From Chryseobacterium formosum (GTDB lineage Bacteria > Bacteroidota > Bacteroidia > Flavobacteriales > Weeksellaceae): 64,000 nucleotides of DNA. Both the position numbers and the translations under genes were made by a program. Shown one piece after another: positions 15,740 to 24,894 of the stretch (position 1 is its first letter; each line of letters opens with the position of its first letter). The stretch spans positions 124,001 through 188,000 of the forward strand of contig NZ_JAOVZW010000004.1 of assembly GCF_026460885.1 (NCBI RefSeq). The letters are read 5' to 3'. Under the pieces are notes generated by a model. That model had not been told where the DNA came from. It worked only from the letters and a program-made list of their open reading frames with translations, and did no database searches.

Positions 15740-17161
15740 ATGTTTTCTTATAAATATGAAATTTTCACTGCGGCTATCGAAGATAAAATCAATAAACGGA
15801 TTTTGTTAAAAGGTGAGCGTTTACCTTCGATTCGTGAAATAAAAAAGGAATATAATTTAAGTATTGTTTCTATTCAGAGCGGTTATGAAAGCCTTATTTT
15901 AAAAGGTTTGGTGAAAAGCGTTTCCAAAAAAGGGTATTTTGTCGATAAAAGTTTTGAAAATCAGTTTCCCACTTCACAAAAACAATTTTTACCAGTTTCA
16001 AGAGATGTTGACTTTACCAGTAATCTTGAATTAACATCAGCAAGAAATAAATCATCCGAAGCAAATTCTTTCAATAATGCTGTCCCCGGAGATTCTATGA
16101 TTCCGCAAAAACTTATTCTTCGCACAATGCAAAACGTAATCAGGGAAAAAGGTGCTTCATTACTTCGTTATTATCCACCAAATGGTTCTGAAGAATTGAG
16201 AAATCTTATTTCCGATAGAATGCGACGAGTTGGAAGTATTATATATCCCGATGAAATTATCATCACCGATGGTGCATTGCAAGCTTTGTTTATTGCGCTC
16301 CGCTCTGTGACGAATGAAGGGGATGTGATTGCGATTGAAAGTCCGTGCGTTTTTTCGGTACTTGAAGTTGTGGCAAATTTAAAACTTAAAATCATTGAAA
16401 TTCCTGTACAATACGAAAACGGTTTTGATATAAATTATTTTGAAAAAGTCTGTCTTGAACATCCGATCAAAGCTTTGGTTATTACTCCCAATTTCCACAA
16501 TCCTACAGGGAAATTAATGAATGATTTAGATAAAAAAAAATTACTGAGTATTTCTGGAAAATTTAAAATTACAATTATTGAAAATGACATTTATGGTGAT
16601 TTGCATTTTACCGAACAAAGACCAAGCTGCCTTAGAAATTTTGATGAACATAATAATGTAATAACTTTTTCATCTTTTTCTAAAAGCCTGGCTCCAGGAA
16701 TTCGTTTGGGTTGGTTACATGCAGGAAAGTTTTATCACGAAGCAGAAAAAATAAAATTTTCATTGGGAAGAACGGTTTCTCCATTATATCAGGAATTAAT
16801 TGTTAAACTTCTTCAAAATAACAGTTATGACCGTCATCTCCGTTCGTTCAGGAAAAAATTAAATCAACAGGCGATGTATTTATGGTCAGCGTTAATAAAA
16901 TATTTTCCTGAAAGCTCATATTTCCATCAACCAGAAGGCGGTTACAGCATTTGGTGTGAACTGTCCAGAGAAATTAATATGGAAGAATTTTATAATTATT
17001 GTGAGAAGAACAAAATCCTATTTACACCCGGAAATACGTTTTCTATAACCAACGAATATCAGCATTGTTTCCGAGCTGTATTTTCTGATTATCTGACTTC
17101 GGAAAGTCTTATTTTGATAGAAAAAGCTGGTGTGAAAGCAAGAGAACTTCTTTTAAAGTAA
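15740..17161 (+). CDS. MocR-type GntR/aminotransferase fusion regulator
   Basis: The 473-residue protein joins an N-terminal GntR winged helix (about 1-70, with GERLPSIREIKKEYNLS) to a fold-type I aminotransferase domain (about 100-470). PLP-site features are PNFHNPTGK, ENDIYGDL and the lysine motif SFSKSLAPGIRLGW. MocR proteins are PLP-dependent transcription factors for vitamin B6, GABA, taurine or related genes; the effector is unknown. The frame can be extended to a GTG at 15671 (496 residues), but the promoter box inside that extension makes the ATG more likely. The divergent GNAT-like gene is the likely local target. Confidence 0.85.
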   Translation: MFSYKYEIFTAAIEDKINKRILLKGERLPSIREIKKEYNLSIVSIQSGYESLILKGLVKSVSKKGYFVDKSFENQFPTSQKQFLPVSRDVDFTSNLELTSARNKSSEANSFNNAVPGDSMIPQKLILRTMQNVIREKGASLLRYYPPNGSEELRNLISDRMRRVGSIIYPDEIIITDGALQALFIALRSVTNEGDVIAIESPCVFSVLEVVANLKLKIIEIPVQYENGFDINYFEKVCLEHPIKALVITPNFHNPTGKLMNDLDKKKLLSISGKFKITIIENDIYGDLHFTEQRPSCLRNFDEHNNVITFSSFSKSLAPGIRLGWLHAGKFYHEAEKIKFSLGRTVSPLYQELIVKLLQNNSYDRHLRSFRKKLNQQAMYLWSALIKYFPESSYFHQPEGGYSIWCELSREINMEEFYNYCEKNKILFTPGNTFSITNEYQHCFRAVFSDYLTSESLILIEKAGVKARELLLK

Positions 17162-17319
17162 AAAGTAAATGCTAAAAATTTAGGTCAGAAAAGTGAGTTA
17201 TTATGTTAAATCAGCCCTCTAAAAGTTGCTTTTTTACCTTTTTTTGATTTTTCATGTTATATTTTCACTTATTATGTCAAAAAAAACCTCTACAATTAGG
17301 CTGGAATCGTCTGAAAACA

Positions 17320-17327
17320 TATATTTG
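17320..17327 (+). promoter_or_regulatory. -7 box of the histone H1-like gene
   Basis: TATATTTG, 19 nt before the ATG at 17347. It supports the short start rather than a longer open frame from 17254. Confidence 0.6.
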
Positions 17328-17346
17328 CAGCCTAAATTTTATAGAC

Positions 17347-17523
17347 ATGAAAGAACTTATCGAAAAAATCAACGCAGAATTTGAAGCGTTCACTACAGAA
17401 GCAAACCAACAAGTTGAAAAAGGAAACAAAGCAGCTGGAACTAGAGCTCGTAAATCAGCTTTAGAATTAAGCAAATTGTTCAAAGACTTTAGAAAAGTTT
17501 CTGTTGAAGAATCTAAAAAATAA
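17347..17523 (+). CDS. Histone H1-like small basic protein
   Basis: The 58-residue protein begins MKELIEKINAEFEAF and contains the basic segment GNKAAGTRARKSALELSKLF, matching the Hc1/histone H1-like proteins common in Bacteroidota. These bind DNA nonspecifically and are thought to compact or modulate the nucleoid. The open frame extends upstream to 17254, but the extra residues look unlike the family and lie upstream of the promoter box, so the ATG at 17347 is preferred. A strong terminator follows, making this a one-gene unit. Confidence 0.85.
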   Translation: MKELIEKINAEFEAFTTEANQQVEKGNKAAGTRARKSALELSKLFKDFRKVSVEESKK

Positions 17524-17524
17524 G

Positions 17525-17559
17525 AAATAAGCCGGCTCATTTAGTCGGCTTATTTTTTT
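17525..17559 (+). terminator. Intrinsic terminator
   Basis: A stem AAATAAGCCG / CGGCTTATTT (17525-17534 with 17546-17555) followed by a T-run. It begins immediately after the histone-like stop and also serves the convergent AraC gene. Confidence 0.85.
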
Positions 17560-17562
17560 GTC

Positions 17563-18375
17563 TTAAAATGTTACTTTCTTAATTACTTTTGGTTTTACAT
17601 TCATCACTGCCAAATAGGAAGATGTAAATGCAGAAAGGCTTTTGTAGCCAATTTTGTAAGCAATTTCGCTTAACGTAAACTGATTTGAATCGATTAATTC
17701 TACACTTTTCAGAATTTTTATCAGTTGAATATATTTCTTTACACTTATTCCGGTTTCTTGTTTGAAAATTCGCTGCAGACTTCTTGTTGAAAGATTTGCC
17801 TTTTCAGCCAATTCTTCGATACTGTGATTCTCATGATAACATTCATTAATAAACTCACAAACCTCCAATAATCTTTTATCTGAAGGAATAGGAATCTGTA
17901 AAGCAGAATTTTCATCACAGAAATTGGGAAGGCTTGTAAGCAAAGCATTCATAAAAACTTCCTGTTCATGGTTTTCTTCTGTTAATTTATTCCATTTTGA
18001 AGCGTATAAAAGCATTTCTTTTAAAATTGACGGAGCTAAAAATACATGAACTTTTCCATAAAAATCATCTTCAGGAATGTGTTTAAATAAACTGACCATT
18101 AATTTTACAGTTTCTGCTTCCGAGGTAATTTTATGTTTTTGTAGAGAAGGAATCCAGATAACATGATTTTGCGGAACGAGATAGATTTTATCATCAATAT
18201 GAAAATATTGATAGCCTTCTTTTACAAAATTAAGTTGAGCGCGTTGATGAAGATGTTCATAATCATCATGTTGCCAATTTTCTTCATACCAAATGTAAGC
18301 TTGCTTTTCGATTGAATCATCAAAAAATCCGTTTTCCTGTTCGGTAAGACTGCATTTGGATTTGGCGTTTTGCAT
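17563..18375 (-). CDS. AraC-family regulator with cupin domain
   Basis: The 270-residue protein has an N-terminal cupin-like sensor (about 20-110, with HLHQRAQLNFVKEGYQYF and LVPQNHVIWIPS) and a C-terminal double HTH (about 170-268, SIEELAEKANLSTRSLQRIF and LSEIAYKIGYKSLSAFTSSY). The cupin-AraC layout is typical of small-molecule-responsive activators or repressors. It is divergent from the flavodoxin-RidA fusion across only 63 bp holding a perfect inverted repeat, so it probably controls that gene; this is inferred from position. Confidence 0.88.
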   Translation of the reverse strand: MQNAKSKCSLTEQENGFFDDSIEKQAYIWYEENWQHDDYEHLHQRAQLNFVKEGYQYFHIDDKIYLVPQNHVIWIPSLQKHKITSEAETVKLMVSLFKHIPEDDFYGKVHVFLAPSILKEMLLYASKWNKLTEENHEQEVFMNALLTSLPNFCDENSALQIPIPSDKRLLEVCEFINECYHENHSIEELAEKANLSTRSLQRIFKQETGISVKKYIQLIKILKSVELIDSNQFTLSEIAYKIGYKSLSAFTSSYLAVMNVKPKVIKKVTF

Positions 18376-18402
18376 AAAGTTTTTGGCAAAATTAAGAAAA
18401 TT

Positions 18403-18425
18403 GACAGTAGTAAATTTGTACTGTC
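18403..18425. promoter_or_regulatory. Operator-like inverted repeat over a -7 box
   Basis: GACAGTA (18403-18409), 9-nt spacer, TACTGTC (18419-18425). The spacer carries TAAATTTG (18411-18418), the likely -7 box of the flavodoxin-RidA gene, which starts 13 nt after the right arm. A protein bound here would block that promoter. Confidence 0.6.
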
Positions 18426-18438
18426 TTAAATAATTTAC

Positions 18439-19581
18439 ATGAAAACATTCAACAGATTTTTAGCAGTTTTAATTTTAACAATCATTTCAAACACGATTAT
18501 GGCTCAAAATAATAAAGCAAAAGTTTTGGTATTGATTCATTCCGACAACGGAGGAACGTATGAATTGGCAAAACAAATTTCAAAAGGTATTGAAAACAAC
18601 AGTAACGTTCAGTCTGTTATAAAACAGGTGAAGTCATCGGATAATCCAAAACTTAAAGATATTCCTGTTGCTTCAGTTGATGAGTTGAGTTCTTATGATG
18701 CAATTGCTTTTGGTTCACCCGTTTATTTCGGAAACATCAGTACGGGAATGAGCGAGTTTCTTTCTAAAACTGTGAATTTGTGGACTAATCATGCTTTGGA
18801 GGGAATGCCTGCAACGGTTTTTATGTCGGCTGGAAGTGGAGCAGGAAATGAATTGGCGGTTCAGGCTTTTTGGAATAGTCTTTCAGTTCATGGGATGGTT
18901 TTGGTTTCAAACGGAATTCGTGGTGTTGAGAAAATTGATAAAAATATTACGCAGGGAAATACGGTTTTGGGTGCAACAAGTTTAGCTTCCGTAAAAAATG
19001 TTGAAAGACCAAGCGTTGGAGAAAAAGAAATTGCTTTTGAACAAGGAAAGAATTTCGCTAAAATTGTTTTCGCTTTAAAAGGAACTTTTAAAAAAAATTC
19101 AGAATTTAAAATTTCACAAAATAAAAGTATAGAAAAGGTTTTGGCTGAAAAAAATATTGTTCTTCCAATTGCTCCGAAACCTGTAGGAAATTATTCTCCT
19201 TTTGTAAGATCAGGAAATTTGGTTTTTATCAATCAGGTTGCTCTGAAAGATGGTAAAATTATGAATCCTGGAAAGTTGGGCGTTTCTGTAGATGAAAATC
19301 AGGTAAAAGAAGCAACCAAACAAACGATGCTGAACGTTATTGCGGTCTTGAAAGACGCTGTGAATGGAGATTTAGATAAAGTGAAAAAAGTCGTCCAGCT
19401 TACAGGAATTTTCAATACAAAAGATGATTATACGAAACATGCATATTTGATGAATGCGGCTTCATATTTGGCAGTTGAAGTTTTTGGCGAAAAAGGAAAA
19501 CACGCAAGAGCAACATTGGGAGCACCTTCAATTCCTGTGAATTCATCAGTGGAAATTCAGGCAATTTTTGAAGTGGAATAG
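18439..19581 (+). CDS. Exported flavodoxin-like / RidA-like fusion protein
   Basis: The 380-residue product has a signal peptide (ending NTIMAQ), a flavodoxin/NADPH-FMN-reductase-like domain (about 28-210, with HSDNGGTYELA as the FMN phosphate loop and FGSPVYFGNIS) and a C-terminal RidA/YjgF-like domain (about 240-380, with PVGNYSPFVRSGNLVFINQV and HARATLGAPSIPVNSSVEI). The Arg in HARATLG aligns with the conserved catalytic Arg of RidA proteins, which deaminate reactive enamines or imines in the cytosol. A secreted copy joined to a flavin domain is unusual. The divergent AraC gene and the operator-like repeat suggest induction by a small molecule. Confidence 0.82.
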   Translation: MKTFNRFLAVLILTIISNTIMAQNNKAKVLVLIHSDNGGTYELAKQISKGIENNSNVQSVIKQVKSSDNPKLKDIPVASVDELSSYDAIAFGSPVYFGNISTGMSEFLSKTVNLWTNHALEGMPATVFMSAGSGAGNELAVQAFWNSLSVHGMVLVSNGIRGVEKIDKNITQGNTVLGATSLASVKNVERPSVGEKEIAFEQGKNFAKIVFALKGTFKKNSEFKISQNKSIEKVLAEKNIVLPIAPKPVGNYSPFVRSGNLVFINQVALKDGKIMNPGKLGVSVDENQVKEATKQTMLNVIAVLKDAVNGDLDKVKKVVQLTGIFNTKDDYTKHAYLMNAASYLAVEVFGEKGKHARATLGAPSIPVNSSVEIQAIFEVE

Positions 19582-19658
19582 ATTTGAAAATTAAAGTAGA
19601 TAATCAAAATTTTAATTTTCATTAAATAACTTTATCTTTATGCCAATCAATAAAAAGT

Positions 19659-21221
19659 ATGAAGATAAATACGTTTTTTGCAGTTCCTGCAGTGGTTTTG
19701 GCGAGTCAGTTTGCCAATGCGCAATCATCAGAACAGAAGTTGAATCCTATTGTTCAAAGTTTTGTAAACGAGACAAATAATCATTCTCAGTTAGAAGATA
19801 TGGCATTCGAATTATTAGACGGAATCGGTCCTCGATTGGTCGGAACTCCCGAAATGCTCAAATCGAACGAATGGACAGTCAATAAATTAAAATCTTGGGG
19901 AATTGATGCCAATTTACAGCAATTCGGAACGTGGAAAGGTTGGCAAAGAGGAACAACGCATGTTGATATGGTTTATCCAAGAACAAAAACTTTGTCAGCA
20001 ACGCAATTAGCATGGAGTCCTGCAACCAAAAAAGCAGTGGAAGCAGAAGTTATTGTACTTCCAAAAGTTTCTTCTAAAGCAGAGTTTGACAAATGGCTTC
20101 CTTCTGTAAAAGGAAAGATTGTTTTGATGGCTCAATACCAGAAAATCGGTCGTTCAGATGAGCAGATCAAAGAGTTTGCAACCCCTGAATTATACGAAAA
20201 ATTAAAAGCAGAAAAAGAGCAGGCTTCAAAAGACTTTCGCGATTATGTGAAAAATATTGGGTATGATAATAGTACGCTTCCTGAAGCTTTAGAAAAAGCA
20301 GGAGCAGCGGGAATTGCGATTTCAAACTGGACAGGAATTATGGGAGCTAACCGTATTTTCGGAGCAAAAACTTCTAAAATTCCAATGTTTGATATCGATG
20401 TGGAAGATTATGGAATATTATACAGAATGGCTGAAAAAGGAAGTAAGCCCAGAATTAAGGTTGACGCTCAATCAAAAGTTCTTCCCGATGCAAAAACTTT
20501 CAACACGATAGGGATGATTAAAGGTTCAGAAAAACCGAATGAATATGTAATTCTTTCTGCTCATTTAGATTCTTGGGATGGCGCTCAAGGCGCTACAGAT
20601 AATGGAACGGGCGTTTTAACAATGCTTGAAACCATGAGAATTCTTAAAAAATATTATCCGAATCCTAAGAGAACGATTGTTGTCGGACTTTGGGGAAGTG
20701 AGGAGCAGGGTTTGAACGGTTCAAGAGGTTTTGTAGCAGATAATCCTGAAATTATCAAAGGAACTCAGGCAGTTTTTAACCAAGACAATGGAACGGGTAG
20801 AGTAGTAAATATTGCAGGACAAGGTTTTGTGAAATCATACGACTACATCGGAAAATGGTTGAATGCCGTTCCAAAAAATGTGAGGGATCACATCAAAACA
20901 GATTTCCCAGGAATGCCGGGTGGAGGAGGTTCTGACCATGCTTCATTTGTTGCAGCAGGAGTTCCCGGATTTTCTTTAAGCTCATTAAACTGGGGATATT
21001 TCGGTTATACATGGCACACTACGAAAGACACATATGATAAAATTGTTTTTGATGAGGTTAAAAACAATGTGATTCTTACCGCAACTTTAGCGTACATGGC
21101 TTCTGAAGATTCTGAATTTACAAGCAGAGAGCGCAGAACAATGCCTGAAAATGATAAAGGTGAAATCTCAAAATGGCCGGAAGTAAAAGAACCGAGAAGA
21201 GATTCTAAGGATTATAAATAA
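19659..21221 (+). CDS. M28-family zinc aminopeptidase, exported
   Basis: The 520-residue protein has a signal peptide (ending FANAQ), a PA-like inserted region (about 130-270) and an M28 catalytic domain (about 285-500). Metal-ligand and catalytic motifs are visible in order: SAHLDSWD, GATDNGTG, GLWGSEEQGLNGSRGF, NQDNGTGR, GGSDHASF and WHTTKDTYDKI. The family removes N-terminal residues from peptides in the periplasm or outside the cell. Length is normal. An exported hypothetical gene follows after 11 bp and is probably co-transcribed. Confidence 0.9.
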   Translation: MKINTFFAVPAVVLASQFANAQSSEQKLNPIVQSFVNETNNHSQLEDMAFELLDGIGPRLVGTPEMLKSNEWTVNKLKSWGIDANLQQFGTWKGWQRGTTHVDMVYPRTKTLSATQLAWSPATKKAVEAEVIVLPKVSSKAEFDKWLPSVKGKIVLMAQYQKIGRSDEQIKEFATPELYEKLKAEKEQASKDFRDYVKNIGYDNSTLPEALEKAGAAGIAISNWTGIMGANRIFGAKTSKIPMFDIDVEDYGILYRMAEKGSKPRIKVDAQSKVLPDAKTFNTIGMIKGSEKPNEYVILSAHLDSWDGAQGATDNGTGVLTMLETMRILKKYYPNPKRTIVVGLWGSEEQGLNGSRGFVADNPEIIKGTQAVFNQDNGTGRVVNIAGQGFVKSYDYIGKWLNAVPKNVRDHIKTDFPGMPGGGGSDHASFVAAGVPGFSLSSLNWGYFGYTWHTTKDTYDKIVFDEVKNNVILTATLAYMASEDSEFTSRERRTMPENDKGEISKWPEVKEPRRDSKDYK

Positions 21222-21232
21222 TTAAAAACTAT

Positions 21233-21937
21233 ATGAAACAAATAACCACGGCAATTACTTTTTGCTTAATAATGGCAAATAATTTTGTTTTTTCCCAAAC
21301 TACAGAGGAAATCAAAGGGAAAGAAATCATTGAAAAATCAATTAATGCTACTGGAGGAAAAGAACTTTTAAGCAATATAAAAACTCTTTATTCTAAATCT
21401 TCTACCATTATGGATGGGAGAAATGTAAATTACATTACTAAAGAAATGGCTCCAAACTTGGGAAGTTTTGAAATAGAATATGAAGGGAGAATTGTTTACA
21501 GATCTTGGTTTGATGGTAAAACAGGATATGAAACTGTAAATGGCCAAAAGAAAATTGCAGATCAGGAAGAGTTTAAAGATAAGCATGATAGAAAGTATAT
21601 AATGAATGAAGTGGCTTATCTTGACCCTGAATTATTTAAAGTAAAGTTTATAAAAACTGATAAAGATGAAAAACTTAATCAAGTAGAAGCTACTGCAAAA
21701 GATGGAAGTATTACAAATCTATATTATGATACAGAAAGTTTCTTACTGAAGAAAGAGGAAAAAAAGAATCCTAATAAAAGTTCTTTTTCAACCATTTTAT
21801 GTACAGATTATAAAAAATTTGGAGAGCTTACCTACTGTTCAAAAAATATATTTAAATCTGAGAATGGTGATCAAATTGTGAGTCTGATAGATTTAAAATA
21901 CAACAAAGACATTAAAAAATCTGATTTCAAATTTTAG
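21233..21937 (+). CDS. Exported protein of unknown function, LolA-like fold suspected
   Basis: The 234-residue protein has a signal peptide (ending NFVFSQ) and a beta-rich mature part with an N-terminal helix KEIIEKSINATGGKELLSNI, an opening typical of Bacteroidota periplasmic proteins related to LolA/outer-membrane lipoprotein-sorting folds. No catalytic motif is visible. It lies 11 bp behind the M28 peptidase, suggesting a shared transcript, and is followed by a strong terminator. Confidence 0.65.
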   Translation: MKQITTAITFCLIMANNFVFSQTTEEIKGKEIIEKSINATGGKELLSNIKTLYSKSSTIMDGRNVNYITKEMAPNLGSFEIEYEGRIVYRSWFDGKTGYETVNGQKKIADQEEFKDKHDRKYIMNEVAYLDPELFKVKFIKTDKDEKLNQVEATAKDGSITNLYYDTESFLLKKEEKKNPNKSSFSTILCTDYKKFGELTYCSKNIFKSENGDQIVSLIDLKYNKDIKKSDFKF

Positions 21938-21960
21938 TTTGATTAATAAGAAGGTTTATA

Positions 21961-21995
21961 AAAAATCCGTTTCATCTATTTTGAAACGGATTTTT
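21961..21995. terminator. Bidirectional intrinsic terminator
   Basis: A near-perfect 14-bp stem AAAAATCCGTTTCA / TGAAACGGATTTTT (21961-21974 with 21982-21995) between convergent genes, directly abutting the RDD-family stop codon. Confidence 0.88.
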
Positions 21996-22538
21996 TTATT
22001 TTAATAACTTTTTGATTTCTAACAGTTGTCTTTCTTTGACAATATAAGTCGTACACAATTTATTATTCATGTGCATACTTAAATCTGTTCTGAAAAATGT
22101 TTGAGTTCCAAATGCTACATTTTTCGTAGTATATTCTGAAAATGAAGGATAGAAGTTTGACAGGCACAAAAAATTCCTTTTTAAAGATTTAGAAAAACCA
22201 GGAAAGTTTCCAAAATCATCAATAACAACCATCTTGAAAAATTTCTTTCCTAAAGTTGTTCCCCAAATTGTTTCAGTAACACTTCCAACAATTATTACTG
22301 CTGGAATCGAAAACAAAAATGAGAAAAATAGAGTTTGTTTAAAAACGAAAAGGAAAATCAAAAATAAAGGAATTGCATCAATTACTTTTGCACATTCTCT
22401 TTGCCTTTCACTACCTGTGAAATCAGCTTTGTAAGGTAACTCATATTCAAATTCCTGATAAATACGCCTGCCTTCCGAATCAAAATTTCGAGTTGCTCTG
22501 CGGGTTGTTTTTCTTTCTGTCAGCTCCGAAATTCTCAT
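21996..22538 (-). CDS. RDD-family membrane protein
   Basis: The 180-residue protein has a soluble N-terminus (about 1-45), two hydrophobic helices (about 52-90) starting with ECAKVIDAIPLFLIFLFVF, and the RDD-family segment GTTLGKKFFKMVVIDDFGN. RDD proteins are small membrane proteins, some linked to Na+/H+ exchange, most uncharacterised. The first charged residue of the RDD signature is not clearly kept. It lies 8 bp behind tex on the same strand, so is probably in that transcript. Confidence 0.72.
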   Translation of the reverse strand: MRISELTERKTTRRATRNFDSEGRRIYQEFEYELPYKADFTGSERQRECAKVIDAIPLFLIFLFVFKQTLFFSFLFSIPAVIIVGSVTETIWGTTLGKKFFKMVVIDDFGNFPGFSKSLKRNFLCLSNFYPSFSEYTTKNVAFGTQTFFRTDLSMHMNNKLCTTYIVKERQLLEIKKLLK

Positions 22539-22546
22539 TATTTTAA

Positions 22547-24670
22547 TTATAAAATCATACTCAGTTGAATCCTTTTTCTCTGTACATCAACTTCCGTCAC
22601 TCTTACCTGAACATGTTGATGCAATTTCACAACTTCATTTACATCAGAAACAAAACCGTCTTTTAACTGAGAAATATGAACCAATCCGCTTTCTTTAATT
22701 CCTAAATCTACAAAACATCCGAAAGCGGTAATATTGTTGACGATTCCGGGAAGAATCATTCCTGTTTTTAGATCTGTAATCTTTTTTACATTCGGATCAA
22801 ATTCGAAAACTTTGGCTGCTCTTCTTGGGTCTAATCCTGGTTTTTCAAGCTCTTTCAGGATATCTTTTATCCCTAAAATTCCAATGGTTTCGGTAAGGTA
22901 TTTTTCTGCTTGAACTAAATTTATTTTTTCTTTATTGGCAATCAGTTCATCCGTTTTTATGCCTAAATCTTTCGCCATTTTTTCAACAATTCCGTATGCT
23001 TCAGGATGAACTGCTGAATTGTCTAAAGGATTCTCACTATTTGTAATTCTAATAAACGCTGCAGCCTGCTGAAAAGCTTTTTCACCCAACCTCGGAACTT
23101 TCTTCAGTTGCTTTCTGTTTTCAAAAGCACCGTTTTCAGCACGGTAATTCACAATATTTTCTGCCATCTTTTCACCAATTCCCGAAACGTAACTTAAAAG
23201 CGATTTACTTGCCGTATTTAAATTAATTCCAACAGAGTTTACGCATCTCATCACCGTAGAATCCAGTTCATTTTTCAACTGAGTCTGGTCTACATCATGT
23301 TGATATTGTCCTACACCAATTGATTTTGCATCAATCTTAACCAATTCAGCCAAAGGATCTGAAAGCCGTCTTCCGATAGAAACCGCACCACGAACCGTAA
23401 CATCAAAACTCGGAAATTCTTCTCTCGCAATTTTACCAGCAGAATAAACGGACGCTCCCGCTTCTGAAACCACAAAAACCTGTAATGGCTTATCAAAAGC
23501 GATTTTCTTAATAAAAAATTCTGTCTCACGACTTGCCGTTCCGTTTCCGATAGAAATCGCCTGAATATGGTAAGCATTCACCATCGAACGGATTTTCTTC
23601 ATTGCCATTCCGCTTTCGTTTTGCGGAGCATGAGGATAAATGGTTTCATTGTGCAGTAAATCTCCTTTTTCATCAAGGCAGACTACTTTACAACCACTTT
23701 TATAACCCGGATCAATCGCTAAAATTCTTTTTTCTCCCAAAGGCGGAGCGAGTAGAAGTTGGCTGAGGTTTTCTGAGAATATTTCAATCGCCTTTTTATC
23801 TGCTTTTTCCTTTGCTTCCTGTAAAGTTTCATTAGAAATAGCAGGTTCAAGAAGTCTTTTATAAGAATCTTTTATGGCTAAAACAATTTGTTCTGCGCTT
23901 TCATTTTTAGATTTAATAATGGCATTTTCTATAAAATCTAAAGCTTCATCTTTATCAATTCCGATGTTTGTTTTTACGAAACCTTCAGATTCTGCTCTCA
24001 ACATTGCCAAAAGTCGGTGTGATGGAGTTCTGTTTAAACTTTCTTCCCATTCGAAATATTGCGAAAATTTTTGTGCGCCTTCTTCATCTTTTTTTGCTTT
24101 AACAACTTTTGAAATGATTACAGCTTTACGCTGAAACAGTCGGCGAAGATTTTTACGAACGTACATATTTTCGTTAATCCATTCTGCTATAATATCTCTT
24201 GCGCCTTGTAAAGCTTCTTCTTCGGATGCAACTTCGTTATTAATATATTTTGAAACCAAGAACTGTAAATCCTGAACGTTTTGACTCATAATGATTTTTG
24301 CCAATGGTTCAAGCCCTTTTTCTTTTGCAGTATCAGCTTTTGTTTTTCTTCTCTTTTTGAATGGCAAATACAAATCTTCTAGTTCCTGAATATCAAAACT
24401 TGACTCAATTCTTGTTTTTAAGTCTGAGGTTAATGCATTTTGCTCTTCAATCGATTTTAAGATGCTTTCTTTACGTTTTACAATTTCTTCAAACTGTTTA
24501 TTAAGTTTAAAAATCTGTTCGATCTGAATTTCATCCAAATTTCCTGTTGCATCTTTTCGGTAACGTGAAATAAAAGGAATCGTGCAGTCTTCTGATAATA
24601 ATTTTAAAGTGGCATTAATGCTTTTATCGGATATATTGACGTGGTTTTGAATGAAAGTTGAAGTGTTCAT
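22547..24670 (-). CDS. tex: Tex-family RNA-binding transcription accessory protein
   Basis: The 707-residue protein shows the Tex order: helical N-terminus with the family's FISRYRKDATGNLDE segment, a YqgF/RNase H-like domain (about 310-440, LAIDPGYKSGCKVVCLDEKG), helix-hairpin-helix repeats (about 485-560, YVSGIGEKMAENIVNYR) and a C-terminal S1 domain (about 630-705, GMILPGIVNNITAFGCFVD). Tex binds RNA and affects transcription elongation and stress tolerance. Length is slightly under the usual 750-790 but all domains are present. Confidence 0.94.
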   Translation of the reverse strand: MNTSTFIQNHVNISDKSINATLKLLSEDCTIPFISRYRKDATGNLDEIQIEQIFKLNKQFEEIVKRKESILKSIEEQNALTSDLKTRIESSFDIQELEDLYLPFKKRRKTKADTAKEKGLEPLAKIIMSQNVQDLQFLVSKYINNEVASEEEALQGARDIIAEWINENMYVRKNLRRLFQRKAVIISKVVKAKKDEEGAQKFSQYFEWEESLNRTPSHRLLAMLRAESEGFVKTNIGIDKDEALDFIENAIIKSKNESAEQIVLAIKDSYKRLLEPAISNETLQEAKEKADKKAIEIFSENLSQLLLAPPLGEKRILAIDPGYKSGCKVVCLDEKGDLLHNETIYPHAPQNESGMAMKKIRSMVNAYHIQAISIGNGTASRETEFFIKKIAFDKPLQVFVVSEAGASVYSAGKIAREEFPSFDVTVRGAVSIGRRLSDPLAELVKIDAKSIGVGQYQHDVDQTQLKNELDSTVMRCVNSVGINLNTASKSLLSYVSGIGEKMAENIVNYRAENGAFENRKQLKKVPRLGEKAFQQAAAFIRITNSENPLDNSAVHPEAYGIVEKMAKDLGIKTDELIANKEKINLVQAEKYLTETIGILGIKDILKELEKPGLDPRRAAKVFEFDPNVKKITDLKTGMILPGIVNNITAFGCFVDLGIKESGLVHISQLKDGFVSDVNEVVKLHQHVQVRVTEVDVQRKRIQLSMIL

Positions 24671-24823
24671 GAAATATTTTTGGGATGGCTAAAATACTGA
24701 CTTTTTCGAAATAATTTAATTTGCAATATTTATCATTATTAATTTAAAACATTAAAGAAAAGTATGATTTGCGGATGTTTATCAAGAAATAAAATTGTAT
24801 TATGAATTCCACCGTAAAATCAC

Positions 24824-24831
24824 TATATTTG
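24824..24831 (+). promoter_or_regulatory. -7 box of ychF
   Basis: TATATTTG with a 63-nt leader to ychF. A TTG at 24795-24797 is 26 nt upstream, a little far for a -33 element. The rest of the 224-bp gap is AT-rich without a gene. Confidence 0.5.
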
Positions 24832-24894
24832 CACGCTGAAAGTGAAAGGTAATATCACCTTAAACTTTAAACCTTAAACTTTGAATCTAACGTT

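Noticed and set aside
17254..17346. Longer start for the histone H1-like protein
   Set aside because: The added residues lie upstream of a -7 box at 17320-17327 and do not fit the family; the ATG at 17347 does.
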